From Davidsoniella eucalypti (Eukaryota > Ascomycota > Sordariomycetes > Microascales > Ceratocystidaceae), in NCBI GenBank assembly GCA_004009845.1, contig RMBW01000004.1, forward strand, positions 558,001 to 622,000: a stretch of DNA of 64,000 bases, written 5' to 3'. Shown piece after piece: positions 13,058 to 24,254 of the stretch. Below the pieces are notes generated by a model. That model was given only the letters and a program-made list of their open reading frames with translations. It had not been told where the DNA came from and did no database searches. A program made the translations under genes and the position numbers. Each line of letters opens with the position of its first letter. Position 1 is the stretch's first letter.

Positions 13058-14584
13058 ATGTTCGCCGTCAAAGGTTGGTCGGTTGCCGCGGGCACCCTGA
13101 AGAAGGAGTCCCTCACACAGGCCGCAGTCAACGCCGCCGCTTTTGCGAAGGAGACCGGAGAGCCAGTCGTTCCCGTCAAGAAGCCTCGCAAGAGAAAGCG
13201 CGGAGGTGTTCAGGAACCCGATCACGATGTCAATGCCGACAATGTCGCGGATCTTTGGGAGTCTGTGATCGAGGGAAAGACTCCTGCCCCCGCCGAGAAA
13301 AAGAAGCGCAGTAGAAAGAACAAGCCTGCTGCTCCAAAGCCCGAGTCTGCTTTTACTGCTCCTGCAGTTACTGCAGCTATCACTGATGCTAAGCCTACTC
13401 CGGTAGAGAAAGATGAGCCTAAGGCCAAGAAGCAGAAGAAGGACAAGAAGGACAAGAAGGCCGCTACTACCCCAGCTCCTCCATCTGTTGCTCCGCCCAT
13501 GACGAACATCACTCCTTTTCCCGCGGTGACCGGCAAGCTCACTCCCCTCCAGCGTGCTATGCGAGCCAAGCTGATCCCCGCCCGCTTCCGCCACCTTAAC
13601 GAGACACTCTACACGCGGCCCTCCGACGAAGCCCTACAGCTCTTCAGCGCGACGCCCGAGCTCTTCGAAGAATACCACGCCGGCTTCCGCCGACAAGTCG
13701 AAGTATGGCCGGAAAACCCCGTCGACGGATACGTGAACTTGTTGCGCGCACGCGCTGCCCACAAGGCGCCGTATGTGCGTCGCGGTGCTAAGCCCGAAAA
13801 GATCGAGTATGCTAGTCTCGATGTCACGCCCCTCCCGCGTACTCTAGGTACCTGCATTCTTGCGGATCTGGGCTGTGGTGATGCTAAGCTGGCGCGGACT
13901 TTGGAACCTGAGAAGGATACCCTACGCATCGATGTGCGCAGTTACGATCTCCATGCACCATCACCGCTGGTCACTGCTGCGGATATCGCCAACCTTCCAC
14001 TGGAAGATGGTGCGGTCGACATTGCCGTCTTCTGCTTGGCCTTGATGGGTACTAACTGGCTGGACTTCATCGACGAGGCCTACCGTATTCTGCACTGGAA
14101 GGGCGAGCTTTGGATCTCCGAAATCAAGTCTCGTTTCGGCCGTGTGAGCGGTAACGGCAACAACGCTGCCCCAGGCCGCAACGTCGTCACCCACTCAGTC
14201 GGCAACCGCAAGAAGGCGGTCGTAGCCAAGAAGCCTACCAAGGAAGAGAAGGAAAAGGTCATGGAAGGCCAGCGTAAAGAACTCGCCATCGATGTCGATG
14301 GCGAGGCTGATAAACGTCAGGAAACAGATGTTACCAGCTTTGTCAACGCTCTTGCTAAGCGTGGCTTTGTTCTACAGGGTGATTCGAGCCGGTCTATTGA
14401 CTTGTCCAACAAAATGTTTGTTAAGATGCACTTTATCAAGGCGGCACCGCCAACGGCGGGAAAGAACGTGGAGAAGTATGGCAAGCCAAATCGCCAACAG
14501 AAGAAGAAATGGCCTGTAGACCAAGAGGAGGTCGAGATTGAAGAAGATACCATCCTTAAGCCCTGTGTATATAAGTTGAGATAG
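13058..14584 (+). CDS. RRP8: Ribosomal RNA-processing protein 8 (25S rRNA m1A methyltransferase)
   Basis: This is a nucleolar SAM-dependent methyltransferase. In yeast the family makes m1A in helix 25.1 of 25S rRNA and takes part in early pre-rRNA processing. It is intronless, 508 aa. The N-terminal 160 residues are Lys/Ala/Pro-rich with several basic nuclear-localisation-like clusters (KKPRKRKRGG, KKKRSRKNK, KKQKKDKKDKK). The family core starts at LTPLQRAMRAKL (about residue 160), and the motif I equivalent LADLGCGDAKLA lies at about 267-278. It is followed by VDIAVFCLALMGTNW and the C-terminal ELWISEIKSRF, both RRP8 signatures. The start ATG follows a CT-rich leader. It is convergent with DDI1, with 185 bases between stop codons. 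The identity is secure. Confidence 0.95.
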   Translation: MFAVKGWSVAAGTLKKESLTQAAVNAAAFAKETGEPVVPVKKPRKRKRGGVQEPDHDVNADNVADLWESVIEGKTPAPAEKKKRSRKNKPAAPKPESAFTAPAVTAAITDAKPTPVEKDEPKAKKQKKDKKDKKAATTPAPPSVAPPMTNITPFPAVTGKLTPLQRAMRAKLIPARFRHLNETLYTRPSDEALQLFSATPELFEEYHAGFRRQVEVWPENPVDGYVNLLRARAAHKAPYVRRGAKPEKIEYASLDVTPLPRTLGTCILADLGCGDAKLARTLEPEKDTLRIDVRSYDLHAPSPLVTAADIANLPLEDGAVDIAVFCLALMGTNWLDFIDEAYRILHWKGELWISEIKSRFGRVSGNGNNAAPGRNVVTHSVGNRKKAVVAKKPTKEEKEKVMEGQRKELAIDVDGEADKRQETDVTSFVNALAKRGFVLQGDSSRSIDLSNKMFVKMHFIKAAPPTAGKNVEKYGKPNRQQKKKWPVDQEEVEIEEDTILKPCVYKLR

Positions 14585-14769
14585 TGTTGATAACTTGCAG
14601 CATATAACACAAGGCAAGTTAACAAAAATAATGCAAATTTTTTATTTATTTATGCCAAAAAACCATATCCAACGACGCTATGAAGTATATGCTTTGATTA
14701 AGAATGGGGAAATGCTAAATATTCTCATCATCACAATATTTTACGTTATATATCTTGTCACACGGTAGT

Positions 14770-16401
14770 TTAAGCACCAAACAATAGGCCAGCAGCAACC
14801 TCAACGTTTCCGCCAGCAGCCTGTAGGGCGTTAATGGCGCCCTCTCTGGAAAAGCCCAGGTTGACTAGTTGCTCAACGTCGGACTCTGGGAATCCTGATG
14901 AGGACTGTGAACCCGATGACAGCCCCGCGGATGCAGACGGTGCCGGTGTTGGGACTACAACGGACGCCGCTGCCTGACTCTGGGAAGAAGGCGGGTCGCT
15001 GGAAGTTGTTGTTGGTTGCGCTTCTCCTGGTGTGGAAATAGCGCCAGACCGAGAATCTATTGTGATGCCTTCTGGACCGGAAACTTGGGCTTCTTCTGAT
15101 TCCTGCATGGCCAAGTTTTTGGGGATATCGGACTCGCCTAGGAATGGCACTTCCTCACCCTGGATGATTAGGCGGTCACGAGCTAGGTCGATAGTGGCCT
15201 GGTGACGCTTCAACATATCTAGACCCAGGAGAAGATCAACTGACTTGCCTTCCATGACAGTGAAACTGCATGGTAAAAATAGAGTTCCGATCTTGATTTG
15301 GAATAGATGGACGCGGCCAATGATATTTGCTGTGCCGACTCCACGAGCGATACCCGAGAATCTCTTGTCGACTAAACGCATGATACCGCAAGCTTCGGCA
15401 CATGACGGTGACATAACGGTAGCCTGGGCACCTGAATCGACCATAGCTTTGACTTTGTTGCCGTTAATTTCAACATCCAAATATAGCATGTGGACTCTAC
15501 CGAAAACTACATGTATGCAAAGTAAAGCAAGGGTTAGCACTGTGACATCACTTTTGAAGCTACGGAGTGGGGACTTTGGGCTGCCCCTCTTGGCAAATAC
15601 TGAGCTCCGGAGCTACAGATTTTTTATGCCTTGAGGGCCCAAAGATGGGATAATAACACTCAGCTCTGAACGTACCTTCTGGGTTATACTCCATGGCGTT
15701 TTGAAGATTTTCCATAACACGTTCCTGGCGAATCATCTCCTCAATACGAGCCTGAGACTCGACATCGAACGGATCAGCGTTCCAACGGTTGATCTGTTCC
15801 TGACGGGCACGGCGTTCATCGTTATCTCTGGAAGCAGTCTGCTGGATAATAGTAGCGAAACGGACGGGATCATCGAGTGCCTCAGCCAACGTGGGGTTAA
15901 CCTGCTGCAGCTGCTCACGGGCCTGTGGATTTCCGAGGATCTGCATACGCACGAACTCGGGGTCGTGCTGAATACCGGTAGCAGTAGGTTCGGGTCTACG
16001 GCGTGGTGCAGCAGCAGCCCGACGATTTTCAGGTAGGCCGGTGGTGCCCCGCATATCCCTCACGTGCAGGGCAAGCATGTCACCATCGACAATTCCCATC
16101 TGCTCAAGTGTATTGACATTATCGGTTATGAGACGGCCGTTGTGGTAGATGTGCTGCGAGCTGTTGGGGATCTGGGTTTCGTTCTTGATTGAGTCGCAGA
16201 GTGTTTCGAGCGTCATGTCCGGAAAGATCTCGAGCGTCAATAACGTGTCCTGGTCATCGCCCAACTCGGGGTTCGTGATGTTGAGTGTTATTCTCCTGTC
16301 GGTCAATAGATTATCAGTCTCGGTATTGATACATTGTTTTTGCTTCGGTAGCTAAAGTCTATTGTCTCGGGGTAGCTGGGGAAAATGGAGCAAGCTTACA
16401 T
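14770..16401 (-). CDS. DDI1: DNA damage-inducible protein 1, ubiquitin receptor with retropepsin-like protease
   Basis: This is a shuttle/protease factor of the ubiquitin-proteasome system, about 452 aa. The exons are 16401-16400, 16295-15676 and 15506-14770. The N-terminal ubiquitin-like domain (RITLNITNPEL to about residue 80) begins immediately after the start Met. The retroviral-protease-like domain follows exon 2, with catalytic DSGAQ (Asp at about 231) and the later LLLGLDML. After a Ser/Pro/Thr-rich linker, a UBA domain closes the protein (VEQLVNLGFSREGAINALQAAGG). No in-frame ATG exists at the beginning of exon 2. The only start that gives the conserved M-RITL N-terminus uses AT from 16401-16400 (before a GTAAGC donor) plus the G at 16295, so the start codon is interrupted by a 104-base intron. 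The second intron is 15675-15507. Confidence 0.9.
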
Positions 16402-18468
16402 ATTGGCAGTATGATATAAGTGTTACCAGGCTAAGAACCAGCGAGAGTGTGAAGCAAGAGGGTGAACAAATGCAATAGAGATGGTCAATATCGGATGTAG
16501 TATTAGAGAGCAAAGAGAAAAAATGCACAAGTAGCAATCGAGCTTGATGTATGAAGTCTCGTGGTAGGGGGGAGGCAGGAGAATATGTGTGTTGGGCCTG
16601 ATATCGATAGAAAGAGTTTGTTTATAGTCAAGTTCTAGGCTGACGGGCTCTATCGAAGTTTGTTTTGTACTTTCTGCACTTTCGCTGCAGAAATATAACA
16701 GTAACTGTAATAGCAGTGACAAGAGTAACAGCAACAAGCAAAATAGTGGCGCTGGATGAATGGATGGGACGGGACTGATGTGATGGGAGGGCTGCAGGCT
16801 TGGTTGGTTGGTTAGGAAATAAGAAGTAAGCGAACAGCTAGGTGGAAATTTGGCCGTTCTATATAGTGACCAGTGGTATTTATATCGCCCGCCCAGCTGC
16901 AGCAAGTGCTCTCAAAATAGCTTAGCATCAAAAAGAGGCGTGGTCAGCTGCATTTGTGATGTACATGTAAGCATTTGTTATCGTTGCTATAGTTTGGAAT
17001 GCTAATTCTTGCTATTTTGTGGCGGAGGGACTAAAGGTCTTGGACGATCAATTAGACGAGAAAGACACAATAAAACCTGTGCCATTTTGTTGTTGTTGAA
17101 TCGTTGGAGTTCGGATCTTCACGCAGAATCCCCGCCTTTTCCGCCTGGTTGGAACCTATTCTAATTTTTACAGAGGGATTTCTCAGAAGGGCTATAGAGG
17201 GGTAATCACTGACGCACGGTTGTCAGAAGAAGCGGAAACTGAGCTGCTTCAGAAGCTTTTTGACAGATTAGCAACTAGGGTTAGTATGTTCTATCGGATT
17301 CTAAAACTTGACATATTTCTGTGAATTCCACGATATTTGTGTGACTTGTGAATTGCTTACTCATCAGAATCTTACATACATTCCCAAGGTAAGACCAAGT
17401 GCCTCCGTTCTGCATTAGTTCCCCCTCGTTAGCCGAGCGAGCAGACCATGTAGACCTAAACTCCGTTGTCCTCACTATGTGCTGTGTTTGCTGTTGTTGG
17501 CTTGTGTATTGGTGGTGGCTTGGAGTCCCATATACGTCACCTACATGCAACAAGGGCTTTGTAATACACTTGCACATGCAGGCCAGTCTGTTAGCCTTGG
17601 TGCTATTGCAAAACTACCCGAGCCAACATCCTGATCAAACTATTTTAGATTCTTGTCACAATGCGGTTTTGACTAAATGTAAGCTATCAGAAAGCAGTTG
17701 GGGGAAATAGCCGCAAATCAGTGCCAACCCTGCCAGGCTATCTGAGTGACCTTAAAATGTGGAAACACGTCAGTGATCCGTATGAACCGTTTACTGGACT
17801 TGGAAAAGCACAGTCATGGAACAGAAGAGCCTTGGGTTTGAGTAAGGGTCATGACTACTACGAGCTACGTTGAGATACTAGCCTGTACAGCCATATAGTA
17901 CGTACATATACGTAGTAAATATATTTAGTCTCGCAATCACGGGAAGCACCATCATGTCAGTCGCCTTTGATGTGAAAGCGTGTTCCCTATGGCTAAAAAT
18001 GGGTTGCTAACACCATAGCGACACCCGCTTCTATCCCGCAATTGTAGCGTTCGGATTCATCCCGTGAGAAACTGTTTCCATTGCCCAGGCCGATATAACG
18101 ACATTATTGGCTCAAGTTGATTGTCTAGTTCAAACCCGGAAACACAAAGCGATGTTATTCTTTATTGGATAGTTTCACTGGATTTCGGCACATTCGTCGC
18201 CAAAATATAAACATATTAGTACAATATTGACGGCTAGTTGGCCGCAGGCGTACGTTTTGGTATGACATTCCTAATTCTTGACACGACCCACACATGGGAG
18301 TCATGGAAAGGGCAATTTTAGTTGCTATTAAGAAATACAGATCCGAAGCCAACAGATTCTATTCACAAATATATCTATTGTGTGCTCATCCTTTATCTAT
18401 ATCCAGCGGACTGAGCACTGGCAACGAATTATCTCTTCATCATCGACACTCACTATCAAACTCCAAAC
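16402..18468. other. Divergent intergenic interval between DDI1 and the GNAT gene
   Basis: This is about 2.1 kb holding the promoters of two divergently transcribed genes. The first 500 bases read as a pyrimidine-rich leader on the minus strand. Small open frames at 17281-17710 overlap on both strands and show no family features. A TAGGGTTAGT telobox-like word sits at about 17275. I see no gene. Confidence 0.6.
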
Positions 18469-19409
18469 ATGGAAATCCTTACCAATTCTGGTCTACCCTT
18501 CGTTGTTGGTATCCGCCAGCTAACTTATGATGACGTTGATTCCTGTGAGATAATCGAAAACGACTCTTTTGAAGATCCCAGATATCGTGCAACTCGTGAA
18601 AAGGTTTGGCTTTCCCAGGCTATAACTGTTTCTCCATACTCCATTCTCTCGTACAAACTCGTATATATGGCATATTTGTCAGTCACTAACCAAAATTAGT
18701 TTGAATATCGTCTCAAGTACTACCCTGAGCTATGCTACGGTCTATTTCTCCAGGCAAAGCCAACAGATACTCTATACGGCAAACATCTGCCAACTCAAGC
18801 CATTGCTAGCAAGCTACCTACCGCAGACGATTCACCGGATGAATGCTGGTTCCTTGTCGGCCACGCTATTGCTTCACGATCCTCTAACCCACTAGTATCC
18901 GATGAAGACATGTCGGTACCCACTAACTGGCGGTCGGGAGCCTGCAAGGCTCGGGAGGGCACTATGGCTGGTATCCATTCATTTGCTTTTGCACAGTGCG
19001 TGCAAAGAAAGGGCCTAGGCCGCCGATTGATGACTACTTACGTAGACCGGATGAGAGAGCGTAGTGATATTGACACTATCGCTTTGTTATGCCAGGATGT
19101 CAGTATACCGATGTTTTAACCCCATGTCATGGCAGATTGCTCGCTAACATGTCATACTTTATAGCATCTCTTTGAAATGTACAAGTCCATGGGATACATC
19201 CCATCTAAGGAACAAAGCCTTGCTACATTTGGCGGCGGCGGCTGGAACGACATGGTACGTTGAATATCCTCATACAAACACTCCATCCACAGTGGATGCG
19301 TATATGTAGAACACACTATACACAGATACCAAACCATCTATATATCTACGCAACAGACATAATACGTATACTAACACGAAACGCATAGATCCTCTCTGTG
19401 AAGATCTAA
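18469..19409 (+). CDS. GNAT-family acetyltransferase, arylalkylamine/polyamine N-acetyltransferase-like
   Basis: This is an acetyl-CoA-dependent N-acetyltransferase of about 214 aa. The exons are 18469-18603, 18700-19098, 19165-19254 and 19389-19409. The first intron has a weak GTTTGG donor but a good CACTAAC branch point and TTAG acceptor, and the joined frame EK-FEYRLKYYPELC is typical of the AANAT/PAA1-like group. The acetyl-CoA loop is CVQRKGLGRRLM (about residues 145-156). The third exon gives HLFEMYKSMGYIPSKEQSL, the usual helix-strand before the end, and the last exon encodes only ILSVKI. The amine substrate cannot be determined. An amino-acid decarboxylase lies 2.4 kb downstream on the same strand. 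The fold assignment is secure, the substrate is open, and the tiny last exon is the least certain part. Confidence 0.82.
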
Positions 19410-19642
19410 ATACGCACCATAGGTAGTATACAGTACTCTACGATTTGCAGCTGTTGATGGATGGTGGTATCAAATGTAGTGGCAGGTTGGCTGCAGCTGA
19501 ATTAGCTGTTAGCCTAGATTTTTACTTTCTATTGAATAGTCCCCAAAGTTTCCCAACGCCTTCCAATAAATTCGTAACTTCAAAAAATAAACATAGTTCC
19601 CCTCCTAGTACTTTTATTTGCTATCCGCTGTCATATGTACGT

Positions 19643-20341
19643 TTAGTCGGAGGCCTTGTACTTGGCACGGTAATTCTCAGTACGCTGGACCTCCTCGGCG
19701 GAGGCAAAGCCCTTCATGCCCTGGATGATGTCGTCCAGGGTCAGGATGGCGTAGATGGGCAGGTTGTACTCCTTCTTGAGCTCGCCGATAGCACTAGGCA
19801 TAGGCTTGGAATCATCGCCATCAGGAGAAGGTAGCTTCTCCATGCGATCAACGGCAACAACGATACCAACAACTTCACCACCCTCCTTGGTTATCTTGGC
19901 AATAGCCTCACGCTTAGCGGTGCCAGCAGTGACGACGTCGTCAACAATCAAGACACGCTTGCCCTTGAGGGGGCAGCCGACAATGTTACCACCCTCACCG
20001 TGGTCCTTGGCCTCCTTGCGGTCGAAAGAGTAGCAGACACCGGCGTACTCAGGACCCATGGAGCCCAGAGCTAGAGTGGCCATGGTGGCGAGGGGGATGC
20101 CCTTGTAGGCAGGGCCGAAGACAACATCGAACTTCAGGCCGGCAGCGGCGGCATCGGCGATGGTCTTGGCGTAGGCCTGCGATAGAGCGGCCAGAAGGTC
20201 GGCGCGGTAGAAATCACCGGCGTTGAAGAAGTAGGGCGACTGGCGGCCGCTCTTTAGAGTGAAGCTGCCGAACTTGAGGATGTTGCCATCAATGGCGGCC
20301 TTGAGGAAAGCGGCCTTGTGGGGAGGAAGAGCAGAAGACAT
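19643..20341 (-). CDS. URA5: Orotate phosphoribosyltransferase
   Basis: This enzyme transfers the phosphoribosyl group from PRPP to orotate to make OMP, the fifth step of de novo UMP synthesis, in the cytosol. It is a single exon of 232 aa, the normal length. Diagnostic features are LKSGRQSPYFFNAGDFY near residues 30-45, FGPAYKGIPLA (74-84) and the PRPP-binding signature VLIVDDVVTAGTA (130-142). The catalytic-loop region FDRKEAKDHGEGG sits at 107-119. The start at 20341 is preceded by A-rich sequence on the coding strand. It is convergent with the GNAT gene and divergent from the DUF2462 gene. A dihydroorotate dehydrogenase, the preceding step, lies at 38859-39863. Confidence 0.97.
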   Translation of the reverse strand: MSSALPPHKAAFLKAAIDGNILKFGSFTLKSGRQSPYFFNAGDFYRADLLAALSQAYAKTIADAAAAGLKFDVVFGPAYKGIPLATMATLALGSMGPEYAGVCYSFDRKEAKDHGEGGNIVGCPLKGKRVLIVDDVVTAGTAKREAIAKITKEGGEVVGIVVAVDRMEKLPSPDGDDSKPMPSAIGELKKEYNLPIYAILTLDDIIQGMKGFASAEEVQRTENYRAKYKASD

Positions 20342-20920
20342 AATAAGATAAGTTTTAGGATTTGAATTGGTAGATCAAGTGAAGATAGATTGGAGATTTG
20401 TAAACAGCTAGACGAGGCTTTAAAATATCACACTGACTGTTTAGTCTCATTCAGAGAGGAGAAATTTTGCAGTTAATCGGCCCCGCAAGTCCGCTATGGA
20501 TAGAAAGCACTAAGACGCATTTACCTTGCCGTTATTGGTTTTTGTAAGCCAATGAAACAGCTAGTAATGTTGTAATTTTTGCCGGTGAATGTGGGGGTTT
20601 ATCGCTCACCGGGAAATAGCGATAAGGATTTTCAAAAAAATATATTTAAAAAATTAAGCTGGCATACAATCAAAGCTCTGTCGCCGTTGTTTGGGAACCG
20701 AATTCCCCGAATAACTTCAAATTCTTTTTCTTTCCTTTACTTGGATGACATATATCTCAACCCTCTAGAAATAATTGCCCTGTTATAAACCCAAGGTTTC
20801 GCTTCCTCTGTCAACGGGCGAAGACGGATCTCTCAACACAGGATCTCGACGCCCTCATCTTCACCAAGTCAATAGACGACTCACCCAAACCTCGATACGA
20901 CCAATAACCTCGCGCTCACG
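20342..20920. promoter_or_regulatory. Divergent promoter region of URA5 and the DUF2462 gene
   Basis: This 579-base interval lies between two divergently oriented start codons, so it must carry both promoters. An imperfect inverted pair, CGCTCACCGG/AATAGCGATAAGG, is visible near 20600-20625. I recognise no specific factor-binding site. Confidence 0.5.
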
Positions 20921-21193
20921 ATGGTCCAGGGCGGCATCAAGAAGAACCACTCTCGGATCGCGCCGAAGGCCAACAAGGCCACCAAGAAGGGTGCCACCAC
21001 CAAGACCTCGAAGCCCAAGAAGATGAAGACTTCCCACGAAAAGCTACAGCGCAAGTTCGCCGGTGCTCTCGTCGCAAAGACCGAGAAACTGCTTGGCGAG
21101 CGTGCCGGACATCTCGAGATGATTGGTAAAGGAAAGAAAACAGCCCCAGAAGACCGTGTCAACTTCAAGGGCGGCTCCAAGAAGTTCGGTTAA
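20921..21193 (+). CDS. Small basic DUF2462 (UPF0390) protein
   Basis: This is a 90-residue, very Lys-rich protein. It begins MVQGGIKK and contains KKGATTKTSKPKKMK, then a helix KLQRKFAGALVAKTEKLLGE, and ends KGGSKKFG. This layout matches the DUF2462/UPF0390 family (human C19orf53-like), whose members are small, basic and probably nucleolar, with no established enzymatic role. It is intronless. The start is supported by the family-typical MVQG N-terminus and the divergent promoter shared with URA5. The assignment is from memory of the family. Confidence 0.85.
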   Translation: MVQGGIKKNHSRIAPKANKATKKGATTKTSKPKKMKTSHEKLQRKFAGALVAKTEKLLGERAGHLEMIGKGKKTAPEDRVNFKGGSKKFG

Positions 21194-21787
21194 CCTAGTT
21201 TCTTTCGCTGGTTGGTACAGAAGACAGACGACGACAAACATTTCAGTACGTTTGAGATACATGCTAGGCTCTCTTAAGACTATACACACTCATCACCTTA
21301 CTCTTAAGTAATGACACATATTCTGCCATTAACTGTCTACTTTTGTTGATATCTTTGCGTTCATAGCATTTGTTTTTTTCAGATGGCGTTCGGGTAGAAT
21401 TTGGGTAATCATCAATATATAAAATATTACTTTTTCTCAGTTTACAATACATCCAAGTTCATCTTATATGTCGGGAGTTCTAGCCGGTCCAACATATTCT
21501 TGATATCTAATTATTCCCATCTTCAACAATTACAAATGGTCTAGTTCCTTTACATCACATATTACCAATCTTGGGGCTGAATCCTGACGGTGGAGATATC
21601 GCAATATATTGCCTTTGCAATCTACATACCATCCACAGTAGTTTTGATACATAGCCTTAGCCTTGTAATGAGATGTCGGTGAGGGGGAAATAGTTGAATT
21701 ATATAGCTCACACATTTCTACTAATCGAATCTATAGTTTCTATCGTATCAAAACTCAACTGATAATTTCTTTATCACGTCGGATACC
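21194..21787. other. Intergenic interval between DUF2462 and decarboxylase genes
   Basis: This is about 600 bases of AT-rich sequence holding the 3' end of the upstream gene and the promoter of the downstream gene. No coding or RNA signal is seen. Confidence 0.6.
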
Positions 21788-23420
21788 ATGGCCTTCGATC
21801 TTCATGCTGAATACGCCAAGCTTCGTTCTGCTGTAGATAGACATGCAAGTTCACTATCACAAACTGATGATCGCGCAATCGCTACTATACCAGCAGCTAA
21901 AGCCCTAGCCCAGGCCCGAGATTCGTTTCCCAAGATTTCACAGAATGACTTCCTAGCTAGTCATGATCCAAACCTGACTCTTGAGCATATCCGTCAGGAT
22001 ATATTGCCTGCCCTCAGTGGCCAAGCTGTATCGAACAGTTACTTTGGTTTTGTGACCGGAGGCATTCATCCCGTGGCAGAAGCTACAGATAACATCGTTT
22101 CCGCCGCAGACCAAAACTGCGGCTCACACATCGAGAACCACTCTGTCGTCGTTGATGTTGAAGATGCTGCTTTGGATATGCTAGCACATGTTCTTGGTCT
22201 GGACCCTGCCCGGTTCCCTGGTAGAATACTCACTACTGGCGCTACCGGAAGCAACACCTTGGGACTTGCATGTGGCCGTGAAGCCGTGATATCTAAACGA
22301 CTAGGGAAGGGTGAGAGTGTTGCTAAGCTTGGACTATTGGGTGCTTGTGTTAAAGCTGGAATCTCTGAAATCCAAGTGCTTACTAGTGGCGGCCATAGTT
22401 CATTGTCTAAAGCTGCGTCTGTAGTTGGTCTAGGGTGGGACGCAGTCACTGAGCTTCCCTTAGCCAGTAATATGCCGTGGCGTTTGGATATTGATGAAGT
22501 TGAAAAGATGCTTCAACGACCAAATGTTGCCTCTATCATCTCAGTCAGTATGGGAGAGGTTAATACAGGTTTCTTTGCGACTTCCGGTCTACATGATATG
22601 CAGCGTCTGCGTAAACTTGCAGATACATATGGAGCCTGGCTTCATGTCGATGGCGGTAAGCTAAATACTTGAAATGTATCTCGACTCGGGATCTAACTTT
22701 ATCTACTAGCTTTTGGCATATTTGTCCGTACATTGCCAGATGACCCAAAGTATTCCATCTTGAAAAGATATGCCTCCGGACTAGAGTTGGCGGATAGTAT
22801 CACAACTGACGGCCATAAGGTTTTGAACTTGGTACGTATACGCCATCAGAATCCGTTAACATTGCTAACACTATTACTACTAGCCTTATGACTGTGGCAT
22901 ATTCTATACCGTCCACCGAGATATCATGAGACAGACATTCCAGAATCCTAACGCTGCTTATCTTGCTGTTCCTACATCCGGGCTTCCAAGTCCTCTAGAC
23001 CACGGGCTAGAAAACTCACGTCGTTTCAGAGCTTTACCACTATATGCTCTCCTCCATAGTCTCGGAAAGGACGGTATCTCCCAGATGGTAGAACAGATGG
23101 TGAACTTTACAAGACTACTTGCCTATCACATTCGCCAAGAAATTCCGAGGCTGGAGGTATTAAGAAACCCTGAACTAGAAAAGGACAGCGTAGACGGCGT
23201 CAGCTTCATACTGATGATACAGCAAGTGGATCGTGAGAAGAACAAGACGCTTGTACAGCGGATAAACAAAACAAGGGAGATGTTTGTCAGTGGCTCCATG
23301 CTAAACGGAGAGCCTGCTGCTAGAATCGCAGTCTCAAACCACAAGACTCGGGTTGAGGATGTGCCTCGGATTGTTAGGCTCTTGAAAGACGTTGTAGCAG
23401 AAGCGCGAATTATTCAATAA
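21788..23420 (+). CDS. PLP-dependent amino-acid decarboxylase (group II, aromatic/tyrosine decarboxylase-like)
   Basis: This is a cytosolic pyridoxal-phosphate enzyme, predicted to decarboxylate an L-amino acid to the amine, about 508 aa. The exons are 21788-22655, 22710-22831 and 22884-23420. The protein has SYFGFVTGGIHPVAEATDN, the cofactor-contact segment TTGATGSNTLGLACGRE, and the strand LHVDGAFGIF formed across intron 1. The Schiff-base lysine sits in the motif TTDGHKVLN (Lys at about 326), just before intron 2, and splicing joins it to PYDCGIFYTVHR. This is the usual order for group II decarboxylases. The substrate cannot be set by eye; tyrosine, DOPA, tryptophan or another side chain are all possible. 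The Gly before His-Lys replaces the more usual Ser/Ala. It is convergent with cwf18. Confidence 0.88.
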
Positions 23421-23651
23421 ATAGACAAGCCAGTTGGTATATTGATTGGGCGCTGTGATGAGCCCAAAATAAAACATGTGAAAAAGACAGCAGCCTCTTC
23501 TATAGATAGAAAACAAACACTCCTATAACTCCTATATAACTCCTATCCCAGTAACGCCATGTTATCCAGTGAACAACGCAATGGTTTTGATCATATCCAC
23601 CCATCACGATCAATTGTATCGCGTGATAGCAGCACCGCAATCACATTTTTT

Positions 23652-24254
23652 TCAAGCATCAAGCTCTGCTCTGTCTCGACGCTCCTCCTCTTCCATCTCT
23701 TGTTCCTTGACTCGAAGACCCTCTACAAGCTCCGTACCATCCATCCCCGCAGCTTCTTCGTCGCCATCAAGGCCAGCGGCCTTTGCCTTCTCTTTAGCTG
23801 CCTTCTGCAACGCCGCAATGCGCTCGCGCACTAATCTGGCAATCGCATTATCCGTCTTGACATTGAGCGTCTCTAGTCGCTTATCCAGATCACGCTTTAG
23901 ATCCCAATTCGGCTTCTTAGGCTGCAACTTGAACAGGTCTACGCCGGCAGCATCGACTTCGTCTTTACGGGCAATGTCTTGTACTTCGGCCTCGATATCG
24001 GCTGCTTGCTCTTCGAGCGTTGGCCCTTCGAGGGCTTCGTTAGGCGCAGTCTCGAAACCTAGCTTAGGTCCGCGCGTTTCTGGATCGTAGTTTCGACCGG
24101 AGAGATGGAGAGAAGCGACATCGGGTACGGCAGGAGAATCGGTGCGCTCGGATTCTGGTGTGGCAATTTCGTCGGTAGGTTGTTTGCGCTTTAGCGATCG
24201 AAGTTGGGCCAAGCGCGCCTTACGGGCGTCGGTGGCGGCACTGAGGGACGACAT
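23652..24254 (-). CDS. cwf18: Pre-mRNA splicing factor cwf18 (CCDC12 family)
   Basis: This is a small component of the activated spliceosome (Prp19/CDC5-associated complex) in the nucleus. It is a single exon of 200 aa. The family core reads from LHLSGRNYDPETRG (about residues 50-62) through IARKDEVDAAGVDLFKLQPKKPNWDLKRDL. It then continues into a charged coiled-coil region with RLVRERIAALQKAAKEKAKA. The C-terminus is acidic/basic low complexity. The start at 24254 gives the usual short MSSLSAATDARKARLAQLRSLK N-terminus. It is divergent from the PPR gene. Confidence 0.9.
   Translation of the reverse strand: MSSLSAATDARKARLAQLRSLKRKQPTDEIATPESERTDSPAVPDVASLHLSGRNYDPETRGPKLGFETAPNEALEGPTLEEQAADIEAEVQDIARKDEVDAAGVDLFKLQPKKPNWDLKRDLDKRLETLNVKTDNAIARLVRERIAALQKAAKEKAKAAGLDGDEEAAGMDGTELVEGLRVKEQEMEEEERRDRAELDA

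Noticed and set aside
18121..18145. AGTTCAAACCCGG, similar to a tRNA T-arm/B box
   Set aside because: There is no D-arm/A box or anticodon arm at the proper distance upstream, and no acceptor stem pairing.
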